Source of the DNA: Pseudomonas silesiensis
GTDB lineage: Bacteria > Pseudomonadota > Gammaproteobacteria > Pseudomonadales > Pseudomonadaceae
Assembly (NCBI RefSeq): GCF_001661075.1
Contig: NZ_CP014870.1
Coordinates: forward strand, 3,306,501-3,370,500
DNA: 64,000 nt
Direction of reading: 5' to 3'
The notes beneath the pieces are model-generated. The model was not told where the DNA came from, made no database searches, and was given only the letters and a program-made list of their open reading frames with translations. The position numbers and the translations under genes are program-made. Of the stretch, positions 27,675 through 39,961 are shown one piece after another; position 1 is the first letter of the stretch, and every line of letters starts with the position of its first letter.

Positions 27675-28487
27675 TCAATCCAGAAATTCGGGTTTCTGTT
27701 TGCTCATATGGGCGGCCATGGCCACGCGCAGATCGGTGGATTGCAGCATGGCGGCGTTCCAGGTGGCGACGTATTCGAGGCCGTCGTCAATGCGATGGTC
27801 GCGCATGTAGCTGATCATCTCCTTGGTGCCGGTGATGGCGAGCGGCGACTTGGCGGCGATCTCGCGGGCAATGCCCATCACGCCATCAAGCAGGCTGGCA
27901 GCGTCGCTGTAGATGCGATTGACCAGGCCCATGCCCCGCGCTTCCTCGGCGCCAAACGAACGACCAGTGTAAGCCAGTTCACGCAGCATGCCGTCACCGA
28001 TGATCCGCGGCAAGCGTTGCAAGGTGCCGACGTCGGCGGCCATGCCGATGTCGATTTCCTTGATCGAGAATTGCGCGTCTTCGGCGGCGTATCGCATGTC
28101 GCAGGCGGCAATCAGGTCGATGGCGCCGCCCAGGCAATAACCCTGCACCGCCGCCAGCACCGGTTTGCGGCACTGGTCGACGGCATTGAACGACGATTGC
28201 AGCGCCAGGATCTTGCGTCGCAGCAAGCGCGCGTTTCGCCCGACATCCGTGCCCAGTTCATTGGCCACTCCGGCCAGCATCATCAGGTCGATGCCCGAGG
28301 AAAAATGCTTGCCGGCACCACTGAGCACCACCACCCGGACTTCGTCGGTGTCGTCGACCCACTGGAAAATCTCGATGATTTCACTCCAGAACGCTGCGTT
28401 CATCGAATTGATCTTCTCGGGGCGATTGATCTGCACGTGTGCGATTTTATCTGCCAATTCGACGGTGAATGCGGTGTACTGAGCCAT
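27675..28487 (-). CDS. Crotonase-family protein, delta3,5-delta2,4-dienoyl-CoA isomerase-like
   Basis: A 270-residue crotonase. [13 protein letters not shown] and [15 protein letters not shown] build the oxyanion hole. [20 protein letters not shown] carries the Glu and Asp positions used by dienoyl-CoA isomerases (ECH1) instead of the hydratase Glu pair, so isomerisation of 3,5-dienoyl-CoA in unsaturated fatty acid oxidation is likely. The start is ATG 28487 with AAGGA eight bases upstream. It precedes nudC by 5 bases on the same strand. Confidence 0.88.
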   Translation of the reverse strand: MAQYTAFTVELADKIAHVQINRPEKINSMNAAFWSEIIEIFQWVDDTDEVRVVVLSGAGKHFSSGIDLMMLAGVANELGTDVGRNARLLRRKILALQSSFNAVDQCRKPVLAAVQGYCLGGAIDLIAACDMRYAAEDAQFSIKEIDIGMAADVGTLQRLPRIIGDGMLRELAYTGRSFGAEEARGMGLVNRIYSDAASLLDGVMGIAREIAAKSPLAITGTKEMISYMRDHRIDDGLEYVATWNAAMLQSTDLRVAMAAHMSKQKPEFLD

Positions 28488-29044
28488 GCGAGTGATCCTT
28501 TACCGGGCAAGAACGAGAGCCGAACTATACCAAGGCCGCACGGTGCCCCGTAAGGCAGCGGTTCGGCCAAAAGCGGGACGCATGCGTGCACCGTAATAGT
28601 GCGCAAGCCTTGCCGTCTGGGGCACGATAATGTGTCGTTACTCAGCTTTTTTGACGCCAAATCATTGAAAAAGCAGCCCTTCGTCGGTGAATTTCGCCTT
28701 CTAAACGGCACGCCCGTACCTCTTTGCACCGATTGTCGAACAATTTTGCCATTCGGCCTTCCCCGCTCTAAGTTCTGGCCTAGACTCCTTTGCGCGAGGC
28801 GAAACCGGTCGGTCATAAAGTGAAAAAAAACTCGAAACTTTTACCTGTCGCGACAGGTCACCTGACAGGGAGGTGTGTTGCGACTGGTGCAATCCTTGCA
28901 ATGTCCATTTCAAGCGTTACTGCTTCAGCGCATGGGCAGCATTTGCTCTCCGATGCGTAGCGCGTTTGCGCCCGGCCACATGAATTGGCCACGGAAAATC
29001 GTCTGCCAGACCTAAGAATTAGATCAATAACACGGGAGATTCAT
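28488..29044. promoter_or_regulatory. Upstream region of the glgA operon
   Basis: A 557-bp gap between the minus-strand crotonase gene and glgA with no convincing gene. It must hold both promoters. An A-rich run (28822-28829) precedes a perfect 16-bp palindrome at 28843-28858. GGGAG (29034-29038) is the glgA ribosome binding site. I saw no riboswitch-like fold or REP copy. Confidence 0.55.
28843..28858. promoter_or_regulatory. Perfect 16-bp palindrome upstream of glgA
   Basis: ACCTGTCG-CGACAGGT, followed at once by CACCTGACAGGG, which repeats the CCTG/ACAGG half-sites. It looks like a dimeric operator about 190 bp ahead of the glgA start. No regulator is encoded next to it. Confidence 0.5.
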
Positions 29045-30631
29045 ATGATCAGTGCGGCTTTAGATATTCAGGGAGAACGTGCTCATCAGCAGGTCGGCGA
29101 GTCGAGCGTCGTGAGTTCAGGCAGTGCCCAAACGATCAGCGTCACGGGCACCAAGGCGCTGGCACCGGTTGCCAGGCACAATCCCAATAGAAAGAAAGTC
29201 TTGTTCGTCACCTCCGAAATTGCCGATCTGGTGAAGACCGGCGGGCTGGGTGACGTTTCCGCAGCGCTGCCCCGGGCCATGGCTCAACTGCACGATGTGC
29301 GTGTATTGATTCCCGGATACCCCCAGGTACTGCACAGCGAGAACCCCATTCATATCATTGGCGAGCTGGGCGGCCACGCAGCCCTGCCTCCCTGCAAGAT
29401 CGGGCGCATGGACATGCCTGACGGCCTGGTCATCTACGTGCTGATCTGCCCCGAACTCTACGAGCGCGAAGGGTCGCCTTACGGCGCAAACAACGGTCGC
29501 GACTGGCCGGATAACCATATCCGCTTCGCCCGACTGGGCCTGGCCGCCGCCGATATCGCCGCCAACCTCGCACAAATCCACTGGTGCCCGGACCTGGTGC
29601 ATGCCCATGACTGGCCGGCCGGCCTTGCACCTGCTTATATGCACTGGCGTGGACAGCGCACCCCGACCCTGTTCACCATCCACAACCTGGCGTATCAGGG
29701 CGTGACCAGCCTGGGATCATGCCCGGAACTGGGAATCCCCACCCATGCCCTGCAACAGGATGGCATGGAGTTCTACGGCAAGATGTCGTTCCTCAAGGCC
29801 GGCATGGCGTATTCGAGCCACATCACCACGGTCAGCGCGACCTACGCTCAGGAAATCACCACCCCGGCCTTCGGCTGCGGCCTCGACGGTTTTCTCGCCG
29901 CCAAGACCCAGCAAGGTCTGCTCAGCGGCATCCCCAACGGCATCGATGAAAGCTGGGATGCGGCCACCGACCCCCACCTGTTCTGCCCGTTCGAAATCGG
30001 CGATTGGGAAGGCAAAGCCGTCAACGCCGCCCACGTTCGTGAGCTGTTCGGCCTGGACGATAGCGAAGGTCCGCTGTTCGCCGTGGTCTCGCGCCTGGTT
30101 TATCAGAAAGGCCTGGACCTGACCGAAGCCGTCTCCGAATACATCGTCGAATCCGGTGGCCAGATCGCGATCATCGGGCGTGGCGAGCCGGAAGAAGAAC
30201 AAGCCATGCGTGAGCTGGCCCTGCGTTTCCCTGGGCAAATCGGGGTGCGCATCGGCTTTAATGAAACCGACGCCCGACGCATGTTCGCCGGCAGCGACTT
30301 CCTGCTGATGCCGTCGCGCTACGAGCCCTGCGGCCTGAGCCAGATGTACGCCCAGCGCTTCGGTTCATTGCCGGTGGCACGCAATACCGGTGGCTTGGCC
30401 GACACCATCGAAAACGGCGTGACCGGGTTCCTGTTCGACGAATCCACGGTGGAAAGTTACCAGGAAGCCCTGAGCCGCGCGTTCAAGGTATTCGCCTACC
30501 CCGATCTGCTCAATGCCATGCGCTGCCGCGCCATGGCCGCGCCATTCAACTGGTGCAAGGCGGTCGAACCCTACGCCGAACTCTACGAACAGCTGGTGGC
30601 TAAAGCACTGGGTAAATCGCACAGACAGTAA
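29045..30631 (+). CDS. glgA: Glycogen synthase
   Basis: A 528-residue GT5 glycogen/starch synthase with VKTGGLGDV (nucleotide-sugar Lys motif, about residue 65), and a C-terminal GT-B domain with SRLVYQKGLDL, MPSRYEPCGLSQMYAQRFG and RNTGGLADTI. About 50 residues precede the core start (KKVLFVTSE). ATG 29045 has GGGAG six bases upstream. It elongates alpha-1,4-glucan from ADP-glucose. No glgC is in the window, so the ADP-glucose source is elsewhere. First gene of the glgA-treZ-malQ-treY run. Confidence 0.95.
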   Translation: MISAALDIQGERAHQQVGESSVVSSGSAQTISVTGTKALAPVARHNPNRKKVLFVTSEIADLVKTGGLGDVSAALPRAMAQLHDVRVLIPGYPQVLHSENPIHIIGELGGHAALPPCKIGRMDMPDGLVIYVLICPELYEREGSPYGANNGRDWPDNHIRFARLGLAAADIAANLAQIHWCPDLVHAHDWPAGLAPAYMHWRGQRTPTLFTIHNLAYQGVTSLGSCPELGIPTHALQQDGMEFYGKMSFLKAGMAYSSHITTVSATYAQEITTPAFGCGLDGFLAAKTQQGLLSGIPNGIDESWDAATDPHLFCPFEIGDWEGKAVNAAHVRELFGLDDSEGPLFAVVSRLVYQKGLDLTEAVSEYIVESGGQIAIIGRGEPEEEQAMRELALRFPGQIGVRIGFNETDARRMFAGSDFLLMPSRYEPCGLSQMYAQRFGSLPVARNTGGLADTIENGVTGFLFDESTVESYQEALSRAFKVFAYPDLLNAMRCRAMAAPFNWCKAVEPYAELYEQLVAKALGKSHRQ

Positions 30632-30645
30632 GAGGTTTTCAATAG

Positions 30646-32442
30646 ATGCCGTTACGGACCCTTGAGACCTGGCCCCACGGCGCAATCATGCTGGACGCAG
30701 AACACACGCGTTTTGCCTTGTGGGCGCCAGATGCGTTTTTTGTCAGTGTCGAACTGGAAGATGGACAATCCTTGCCACTATTGCCTCAGGCTGATGGCTG
30801 GTTCGTGATCAACACTCGCTGCCCCGCCGGCACGCGATACCGCTACAACATCGATGGGGAGCTGGAGGTGCCCGACCCGGCCTCCCGCGCCCAGGCCGGT
30901 GATATACATCTGCACAGCGTAGTGGTCGACCCCCTCGCCTATCGGTGGCAACACAGCACCTGGTTGGGTCGGCCATGGAACGAGGCGGTGATTTACGAAT
31001 TGCACGTCGGTGCCCTCGGCGGTTTCAGTGACGTCGAGAAGCACCTGGCGCGCCTGGTCGAACTGGGAGTCACCGCGATCGAACTGATGCCTCTGGCGCA
31101 GTTCCCCGGTGACCGCAATTGGGGCTACGACGGCGTCCTGCCCTACGCACCGCAATCCTCCTATGGCACCCCCGAACAACTCAAGCACCTGATCGACACC
31201 GCCCACGGCCATGGCCTGGCGGTGATTCTCGACGTGGTCTACAACCACTTCGGCCCGGACGGCAATTACCTGCATCGCTACGCCAAGGGATTTTTCCGCG
31301 AAGACAAACACACCCCCTGGGGTGCCGCCATTGATTTCCGGCGGCGCGAGGTGCGGGATTTCTTCATCGAAAACGCGCTGATGTGGCTGCTCGAATACCG
31401 CTTCGACGGCCTGCGCCTGGACGCGGTCCACGCCATTGAAAGTCCCGACTTCCTCCAGGAACTGGCGCAACGGGTTCGTGAGCAGACAGATCCGGCTCGA
31501 CATGTGTGGCTGACGCTGGAGAACGAGCACAACCAGGCCAGCCTGCTGCAGGAAGGCTTCGACGCGCAGTGGAACGATGACGGCCATAATGCCCTGCATG
31601 TGCTGCTCACCGGCGAAACCGACGCCTATTACGCCGACTATGCCGACAACCCCACCGAGCAACTGGCTCGCTGCCTGAGCCAGGGTTTCGTGTTTCAGGG
31701 CCACGTCACCCGCCACGGAACACCCCGCGGAGAACCCAGCGGCCATCTGCCGCCCAGTGCTTTTGTGCTGTTTCTGCAAAACCACGACCAGATCGGCAAT
31801 CGCGCCTTTGGCGAACGCCTGCATCAACTGACCAGCCCCGAGGCCTTGAAAGCCGCCACTGCGCTGCTGTTGCTGTCGCCGATGATCCCGCTGATGTTCA
31901 TGGGCGATGAATTCGCCGCCGAAGAACCCTTCCTGTTTTTCACCAGTCACCACGGTGAACTGGCGGAACTGGTGCGCGAAGGACGACGCAACGAATTTGC
32001 CGCGTTCAGCGCGTTTACCGATCCGCATAAACGCGAGCAGATTCCCGATCCGAACGCGCGACAGACCTTTGAGGCGTCCCGGCCCAAACTGACCGCCACC
32101 CGGCAATCGGTCATGCAGGGCCTGTATCACCAACTGTTGCGGCTTCGGCATAAGCACATCATTCCCCATCTGCCGGGTACCGTTGCCTTGGGCGCCGAGG
32201 TGCTGGCCGAGGGAGCGGTGACCGCGCGCTGGCAACTGGGTAATGGCAGTCAGCTGCGTATTGACCTGAACCTCAGCGACAAGCCTGTGGTCCACTCACC
32301 GCAGGCCGACGCTTCGCTGCTGTTCGAACACCCGCCGCAGTCGGCCGGTCTGCTGGATCAGGGCACGCTTGCCCCGTATTGCGCGCTAGTCAGCCTCACG
32401 GCCGCAGCCCCTATGCTACCCCTGGATGGAGAGCGCCAATGA
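30646..32442 (+). CDS. treZ: Malto-oligosyltrehalose trehalohydrolase
   Basis: A 598-residue GH13 enzyme. An N-terminal CBM48-like domain (about 1-105) precedes the catalytic barrel: VIYELHVGALG, LDVVYNHFGPDGNY, then GLRLDAVHAI with the Asp nucleophile, LTLENEHNQ with the general acid Glu, and LQNHDQIGNR. It cuts the terminal alpha-1,4 bond next to the trehalosyl end made by TreY, releasing trehalose. It starts 15 bases after glgA and its stop overlaps malQ (ATGA). Confidence 0.95.
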   Translation: MPLRTLETWPHGAIMLDAEHTRFALWAPDAFFVSVELEDGQSLPLLPQADGWFVINTRCPAGTRYRYNIDGELEVPDPASRAQAGDIHLHSVVVDPLAYRWQHSTWLGRPWNEAVIYELHVGALGGFSDVEKHLARLVELGVTAIELMPLAQFPGDRNWGYDGVLPYAPQSSYGTPEQLKHLIDTAHGHGLAVILDVVYNHFGPDGNYLHRYAKGFFREDKHTPWGAAIDFRRREVRDFFIENALMWLLEYRFDGLRLDAVHAIESPDFLQELAQRVREQTDPARHVWLTLENEHNQASLLQEGFDAQWNDDGHNALHVLLTGETDAYYADYADNPTEQLARCLSQGFVFQGHVTRHGTPRGEPSGHLPPSAFVLFLQNHDQIGNRAFGERLHQLTSPEALKAATALLLLSPMIPLMFMGDEFAAEEPFLFFTSHHGELAELVREGRRNEFAAFSAFTDPHKREQIPDPNARQTFEASRPKLTATRQSVMQGLYHQLLRLRHKHIIPHLPGTVALGAEVLAEGAVTARWQLGNGSQLRIDLNLSDKPVVHSPQADASLLFEHPPQSAGLLDQGTLAPYCALVSLTAAAPMLPLDGERQ

Positions 32443-34517
32443 GTGATGCGCAACTGGAAATACTGGCCAGCCGAGCTGGTTTGGCAGTCGACTGGATCGA
32501 CGCCAATGGCCGCCCGCAGAAAGTCGCCCCATCGGTTTTGCGCAACGTCCTCACCGGACTCGGCCACCCGGCCGGCTCCGCACAGGAGATCGACGCCAGC
32601 CTGCTGCAATTGCAGCAAGTGCAACAGACCCGTCACCTGCCGCCGCTGATGACCGCAGACGTCGGCGTCGGTCTCAATCTGGCGCATTACTTCGAGCCGC
32701 AAACGCCCTGCGAGGTCCATCTCGAAGATGGATCGCGGCTCAATTTGAAGCTGGACGCCGAGGCGATTCTGCCTGGGCTGATTCCGGTCGGTTATCAACA
32801 CGTCAGCATCGACGGACAATCCTTTACCCTGGCCGTCGCCCCGGCTCGCTGCTACAGCGTCGGCGATGCCGTCAACAACCCGATCCCCCGTGCCTGGGGC
32901 CTGAGCGTGCAGCTGTACGGCTTGCGCCGTCCCGGCGACGGTGGCTTCGGCGACACCCAGGCCCTGGAAGACCTGGTCCGGGTCGCTGGCGAGCGTGGTG
33001 CCGAAGCCATCGCGATCAGCCCGCTGCATGCGATGTTTGCCAACGATACCCATCGCTACAGCCCTTATTCGCCGTCCAGCCGTCTGTTCCTCAACAGCCT
33101 CTATGCCGCACCGGGCCTCATTCTTGGCGAGCGCGCCGTGCGTACGGCAATCGATGCCACGGGGCTTGCCGCCGAACTCAAGCACCTTGAAGAGTTGCCG
33201 CTGATCGATTGGCCAGTGGCCGCCGAGGCCAAGCATCGTCTGTTGCAGGCGCTCTACGAAGGCTTTGTCCAGGGCGAACACCCACTGCATGCCGACTTCG
33301 GCAGCTTCCGCCACGCTGGCGGCGAAGCCCTGGAAAATCACTGCCGCTTCGAAGCCATCCAGGAAGCCCGCGCCGCCAAGGGTGAAGGCCTCGACTGGCG
33401 CGAATGGCCCGAACAATGGCGCGACCCGCGCAGCGCCGCCCTCGCCGCGTTTGCCGAAGAAAACGCCGGCCGCATCGGCTTCTTTGCCTTCTGCCAATGG
33501 CTGATCACCCGCTGCCTGGAGCGCGCACAGACCGCCGCCCGCGCCAGCGGCATGAGCATCGGCCTGATCGCCGATCTGGCGGTGGGTGCCGACGGCGGCG
33601 GCAGCCAGGCCTGGAGTCGCCAGGACGAGTTGCTCGCCTCTCTGACCGTGGGCGCACCACCGGACATTCTCAACCGCACCGGCCAGGGCTGGGGCATTTC
33701 CGCGTTCTCCCCCGAAGGCCTGGTGCGCAACGGTTTTCGGGCGTTCATTGAAATGCTCCGGGACAACTTCGCCCATGCCGGCGGCCTGCGCATCGACCAC
33801 GTCATGGGCCTGCAACGGCTGTGGGTGATTCCCAACGACGCCCCCCCGGCGGACGGCGCCTACCTGTATTACCCGGTAGACGACCTGCTGCGCTTGCTGG
33901 CCCTCGAATCCCATCGCCACCAGGCCATCGTCCTCGGTGAAGACCTGGGAACCGTGCCGGAAGGCCTGCGGGAAAAACTCATTGCACGTTCGATTCTTGG
34001 CATGCGCGTACTTCTGTTCGAACAGGACAACGCCCATTTCAAGCCGATGCTCGACTGGCCGGACAACGCGCTGGCCACCACCAGCACCCATGACTTGCCG
34101 ACCCTCAATGGCTGGTGGCACGGCCACGATATCGACTGGAATGCACGTCTCGGCATGGTCGACGCCACGGGTGAAATCGAATGGCGCCAGCACCGCGAAC
34201 GCGAGCGCGAAGGCTTGCGCCGGGTGTTGAGCGAGGACCCGCAGAACTTCCGCGAAGAGTCCCATGAAACCGATCAGGTGCTGGATGCCGCGATCCGTTT
34301 CCTCGGCCATACCCCGGCGCCGCTGGTGCTGCTGCCGCTGGAAGATGCCCTGGGCATTGAACAGCAGGCCAACTTGCCCGGCACCACCGACGCCCATCCC
34401 AACTGGTCGCGACGTTTACCCGGTGACAGCGAAACCCTGCTCGATGACCCGGACGCCGCCCGGCGTCTGGAACTGCTCGCCTGCGCGCGACTCCAGGCGG
34501 CCGAGCGTGACCAATGA
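32439..34517 (+). CDS. malQ: 4-alpha-glucanotransferase (amylomaltase)
   Basis: A 692-residue GH77 enzyme, the long form with an N-terminal extension domain (about 1-140). GLRIDHVMGL holds the nucleophile Asp, VLGEDLGTVP the acid/base Glu, and TSTHDLPTLNGWW the third Asp. It transfers alpha-1,4-glucan segments, recycling short malto-oligosaccharides between GlgX/TreZ products. ATG 32439 overlaps the treZ stop by 4 bases (GGAGAG upstream). It ends ATGA into treY. Confidence 0.95.
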   Translation: MSDAQLEILASRAGLAVDWIDANGRPQKVAPSVLRNVLTGLGHPAGSAQEIDASLLQLQQVQQTRHLPPLMTADVGVGLNLAHYFEPQTPCEVHLEDGSRLNLKLDAEAILPGLIPVGYQHVSIDGQSFTLAVAPARCYSVGDAVNNPIPRAWGLSVQLYGLRRPGDGGFGDTQALEDLVRVAGERGAEAIAISPLHAMFANDTHRYSPYSPSSRLFLNSLYAAPGLILGERAVRTAIDATGLAAELKHLEELPLIDWPVAAEAKHRLLQALYEGFVQGEHPLHADFGSFRHAGGEALENHCRFEAIQEARAAKGEGLDWREWPEQWRDPRSAALAAFAEENAGRIGFFAFCQWLITRCLERAQTAARASGMSIGLIADLAVGADGGGSQAWSRQDELLASLTVGAPPDILNRTGQGWGISAFSPEGLVRNGFRAFIEMLRDNFAHAGGLRIDHVMGLQRLWVIPNDAPPADGAYLYYPVDDLLRLLALESHRHQAIVLGEDLGTVPEGLREKLIARSILGMRVLLFEQDNAHFKPMLDWPDNALATTSTHDLPTLNGWWHGHDIDWNARLGMVDATGEIEWRQHREREREGLRRVLSEDPQNFREESHETDQVLDAAIRFLGHTPAPLVLLPLEDALGIEQQANLPGTTDAHPNWSRRLPGDSETLLDDPDAARRLELLACARLQAAERDQ

Positions 34518-37309
34518 ATCAAGCGCTCATCCAACCGTTGCGGGCGACCCTGCGACTGCAGTTTCATAAAGGCTTCACCCTGGACCAGGCGGTGCCGCTG
34601 GTCCCCTATTTCGCCAGCCTGGGCATCAGCCATCTCTATGCTTCGCCACTGCTGAGCGCGCGTCCGGGCTCCATGCATGGCTACGATGTGGTGGACCCGA
34701 CCACGGTCAATCCGGAACTGGGCGGCGAAGCGGCATTGCGCCGCCTGGTCAGCACCTTGCGTGAGCACCGGATGGGGCTGATCCTCGACATCGTGTCCAA
34801 CCACATGGCGGTCGGCGGTGGCGACAACCCCTGGTGGCTGGACTTGCTGGAATGGGGGCGCCTGAGCCCCTACGGCGAGTTCTTCGATATCCAGTGGCAT
34901 TCCCCCGATCCGTTGATGTCAGGCCAGCTGCTGCTGCCCTTCCTCGGCAGCGATTACGGCGTCGCCCTGCAGGACGGCACCCTGCCCTTGCGTTTCGATG
35001 CAGAGCACGGCGCGTTTCATGTCGAGCACTACGAGCATCACTTCCCGATCTGCCCGACGGCTTACGGCGAACTGCTCAAGGCCGATGACGCGCTGAATGC
35101 CGATCAAGCCGAGCAACTCAAATCCCTGGCCGACCGTTTCAGCGCCTTGAGCTACCAGATGGATGCGCACAGCCTGGCGATCCCGCTCAAGGCGGAGCTG
35201 CGCGACCTCGCTGCTGATCCGGTCATTGCGCAAGCGATCCAGCGCAACGTGGAGGCTTATGATTCGCTGACGCGCGAGGGGTTCGAGCGTTTGCACGACT
35301 TGCTGGAGCGCCAAAGCTATCGCCTGGCCAGCTGGCGCACAGCGGCGGACGATATCAATTGGCGGCGCTTTTTCGATGTCAACGAACTCGGCGGCCTGCG
35401 GGTCGAGCGCCCGGCCGTGTTCGAAGAGACCCACGCGAAGATCTTCGAACTGGTGGCCGACGGCCTGGTCGACGGCCTGCGTATCGACCACATCGACGGC
35501 CTTGCCGACCCCCGTGGCTATTGCCGCAAGTTGCGGCGCCGGGTCGACAGCCTGTCACCGCAGCGGCACCTGCCGATCTTCGTCGAGAAGATCCTCGGCG
35601 AAGGTGAGACCCTGCACCGCGACTGGTCCGTCGACGGCACCACCGGTTATGAATTCATGAACCAGTTGTCGTTGCTGCAACACGACCCGGAAGGCGCCCA
35701 GACCCTGGGCAAGCTCTGGAGCCGCTACAGCGAACGGCCCGCCGATTTTCGCCAGGAAGCGCAACTGGCCCGCCAGCAGATCCTTAACGGTTCTCTCGCC
35801 GGGGACTTCGAGAGTGTCGCCCAGGCGTTGCTGCAAGTCGCCCGTGACGACCTGATGACCCGCGACCTGACCCTCGGCGCAATCCGGCGGGCGTTGCAGG
35901 AACTGATCGTGCACTTCCCGGTGTATCGCACCTATATCAGCCCCCGTGGCCGCAGCGCCGAAGACGATGTGTTTTTCCAGCAGGCCATGGACGGCGCCCG
36001 GCAATCGCTCAGCGAGGCCGATTGGCCGGTGCTCGATTGCCTGGCCCGCTGGCTCGGCGGTGAACCGTGGCGCAAACGCCCGGCGGGTCGCCAGCGCAAG
36101 ATGCTCAAGCACGCCTGCGTTCGCTTCCAGCAACTGACCTCGCCGGCCGCGGCCAAGGCAGTGGAAGACACTGCGTTCTATCGCTCGGCGGTGTTGCTGT
36201 CGCGCAATGACGTGGGGTTCAGCACCGAGCAGTTCAGTGCCCCGGTGGCCGACTTCCACGCCGTTTGCCTGAACCGTCTCGAAGCGTTTCCCGATAACTT
36301 GCTGGCCACCGCCACCCATGACCACAAACGCGGCGAAGACACCCGTGCGCGGTTGGCGGTGCTGAGCGAACGCAGTGCCTGGTACGCCGAGCAAGTGCCG
36401 CTCTGGCAAGCCCTGGCCCGACCTCTGCGCGATGACGACCAGATGCCATCGACGGGTGACGAGTTGATCCTGTATCAAGCGATCCTCGGCAGCTGGCCGC
36501 TGGACCTGCGTAGCGAAGATCCCATAGCGATCGAGGCGTACACCCAACGACTCTGGCAGTGGCAGCAGAAAGCCTTGCGCGAGGCCAAGTTGCAAAGCAG
36601 CTGGAGCGCGCCCAACGACGCCTACGAACAAGCGATGCAGCAATTTTTGCAACGACTGATGCTCAGTCCCGAAGGTGAACTGTTGCGTGCAGCCCTGGGC
36701 AAGGCGGTCAATACCCTCGCCGCACCCGGCGCACTCAACGGATTGGCGCAAACCTTGCTGCGCATGACCGTGCCGGGCATACCGGATTTATATCAGGGCA
36801 ACGAGTACTGGGATTTCACCCTGGTGGATCCGGATAACCGGCGGCCGGTGGATTACGCAGACAGGCAACGGGCGCTGGACGCCTCGGCGGACTTGCCCGA
36901 ACTGCTGACGACCTGGCGAGACGGGCGCATCAAGCAAAGCCTGATCGCCCAGGCGTTGAATCTGCGGGCCGAACACACGGAGCTGTTCCGGCGAGGGGCG
37001 TATCAAGCCCTGGAAGTTGTCGGCAGCCAGGCGCACCGGGTGCTGGCGTTTGCCCGCTCCGTAGAAGGAAAACGGGCGATCGTGATCGTGCCGATCCGCT
37101 GCGCCGAGTTGCTGAAAAACAGTGCCGAACCGCGGATCGACGCGCGGCTGTGGGGCGATACCCGGGTCAAATTACCGTTCGCCACCTCTGATCAACATTT
37201 GAAGGGACTTTTTTCCGGCGTCGCAGTCACACCCCAAGGGGAGCTGATGATCAGCGCTGCGCTGGGGGACTTCCCGGTCAATCTCTTTATCCAAACTACC
37301 GACACTTGA
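34514..37309 (+). CDS. treY: Malto-oligosyltrehalose synthase
   Basis: A 931-residue GH13 isomerase. Early segments PLLSARPGSMHGYDVVDP and LDIVSNHMAV are the TreY signature; GLRIDHIDGLADPRGY has the nucleophile Asp and IFVEKILGEGE the acid/base Glu. LATATHDHKRGEDTRARL is also diagnostic. It converts the reducing end of malto-oligosaccharide to an alpha,alpha-1,1 linkage, feeding TreZ. It overlaps malQ by 4 bases, so treZ, malQ and treY are tightly coupled. Usual family length is 700-930. Confidence 0.95.
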   Translation: MNQALIQPLRATLRLQFHKGFTLDQAVPLVPYFASLGISHLYASPLLSARPGSMHGYDVVDPTTVNPELGGEAALRRLVSTLREHRMGLILDIVSNHMAVGGGDNPWWLDLLEWGRLSPYGEFFDIQWHSPDPLMSGQLLLPFLGSDYGVALQDGTLPLRFDAEHGAFHVEHYEHHFPICPTAYGELLKADDALNADQAEQLKSLADRFSALSYQMDAHSLAIPLKAELRDLAADPVIAQAIQRNVEAYDSLTREGFERLHDLLERQSYRLASWRTAADDINWRRFFDVNELGGLRVERPAVFEETHAKIFELVADGLVDGLRIDHIDGLADPRGYCRKLRRRVDSLSPQRHLPIFVEKILGEGETLHRDWSVDGTTGYEFMNQLSLLQHDPEGAQTLGKLWSRYSERPADFRQEAQLARQQILNGSLAGDFESVAQALLQVARDDLMTRDLTLGAIRRALQELIVHFPVYRTYISPRGRSAEDDVFFQQAMDGARQSLSEADWPVLDCLARWLGGEPWRKRPAGRQRKMLKHACVRFQQLTSPAAAKAVEDTAFYRSAVLLSRNDVGFSTEQFSAPVADFHAVCLNRLEAFPDNLLATATHDHKRGEDTRARLAVLSERSAWYAEQVPLWQALARPLRDDDQMPSTGDELILYQAILGSWPLDLRSEDPIAIEAYTQRLWQWQQKALREAKLQSSWSAPNDAYEQAMQQFLQRLMLSPEGELLRAALGKAVNTLAAPGALNGLAQTLLRMTVPGIPDLYQGNEYWDFTLVDPDNRRPVDYADRQRALDASADLPELLTTWRDGRIKQSLIAQALNLRAEHTELFRRGAYQALEVVGSQAHRVLAFARSVEGKRAIVIVPIRCAELLKNSAEPRIDARLWGDTRVKLPFATSDQHLKGLFSGVAVTPQGELMISAALGDFPVNLFIQTTDT

Positions 37310-37330
37310 GTGCAGTTCAGGAGCATAGCG

Positions 37331-37684
37331 ATGAGTACCGAAGATAAACGCATCCGCGAGTTTGCCTATCAGATCTGGGAATCGGAAGGCAAGCCCGAAG
37401 GCCAGGACGCCCGTCACTGGGAAATGGCCCGCAAGCTGGCTGAAGCCGAAGCCCTGTCACCGAACAAATCGTCAAAAGCTGCAGGCGGCAAAACTGCCGC
37501 GACCAAGACAGCAACGAAAAAGCCCGACGGCAAGCTAGTCAATGACAAGGCGCTCGATGGCAAGGGTGCAGAGCCAAAAACCAAGGCCAAAGCCAAGCCG
37601 GCCGCTGCCTCATCGGTGATCCCCCCTGGTGAAAAAGCCGCCGTGAAAAAGCCTCGCGCCGCGCGAAAACCACCCGCGGTCTAA
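37331..37684 (+). CDS. DUF2934 domain protein with Lys/Ala-rich tail
   Basis: A 117-residue small protein. Residues 5-45 (IREFAYQIWESEGKPEGQD then HWEMARKLAEAE) form the DUF2934 domain. The rest is a Lys/Ala/Pro-rich, histone-like or disordered tail ending KPRAARKPPAV. ATG 37331 has GGAG upstream. It sits between treY and glgX on the same strand, a place where DUF2934 genes are common in Pseudomonas. Function unknown; the basic tail could bind nucleic acid or anionic polymer, but that is a guess. Confidence 0.85.
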   Translation: MSTEDKRIREFAYQIWESEGKPEGQDARHWEMARKLAEAEALSPNKSSKAAGGKTAATKTATKKPDGKLVNDKALDGKGAEPKTKAKAKPAAASSVIPPGEKAAVKKPRAARKPPAV

Positions 37685-37716
37685 CGCTTCCTTACCTATT
37701 CTGAATGAATGCGTGG

Positions 37717-37742
37717 CGAGCCCTCTCGCCACCGAGGGCTCG
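37717..37742 (+). terminator. Strong hairpin between DUF2934 gene and glgX
   Basis: CGAGCCCTC (37717-37725) pairs perfectly with GAGGGCTCG (37734-37742) around an 8-base loop. A U-run is absent (CTCGCCTTCG follows), so it may be a processing or attenuation hairpin setting glgX apart from the upstream genes. Confidence 0.5.
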
Positions 37743-37797
37743 CTCGCCTTCGAAAAACCCCTGAGCCACGAATTGTCCCCCTTTTGCAGGAGCATGT

Positions 37798-39960
<2,163 letters not shown>

Positions 39961-39961
39961 A

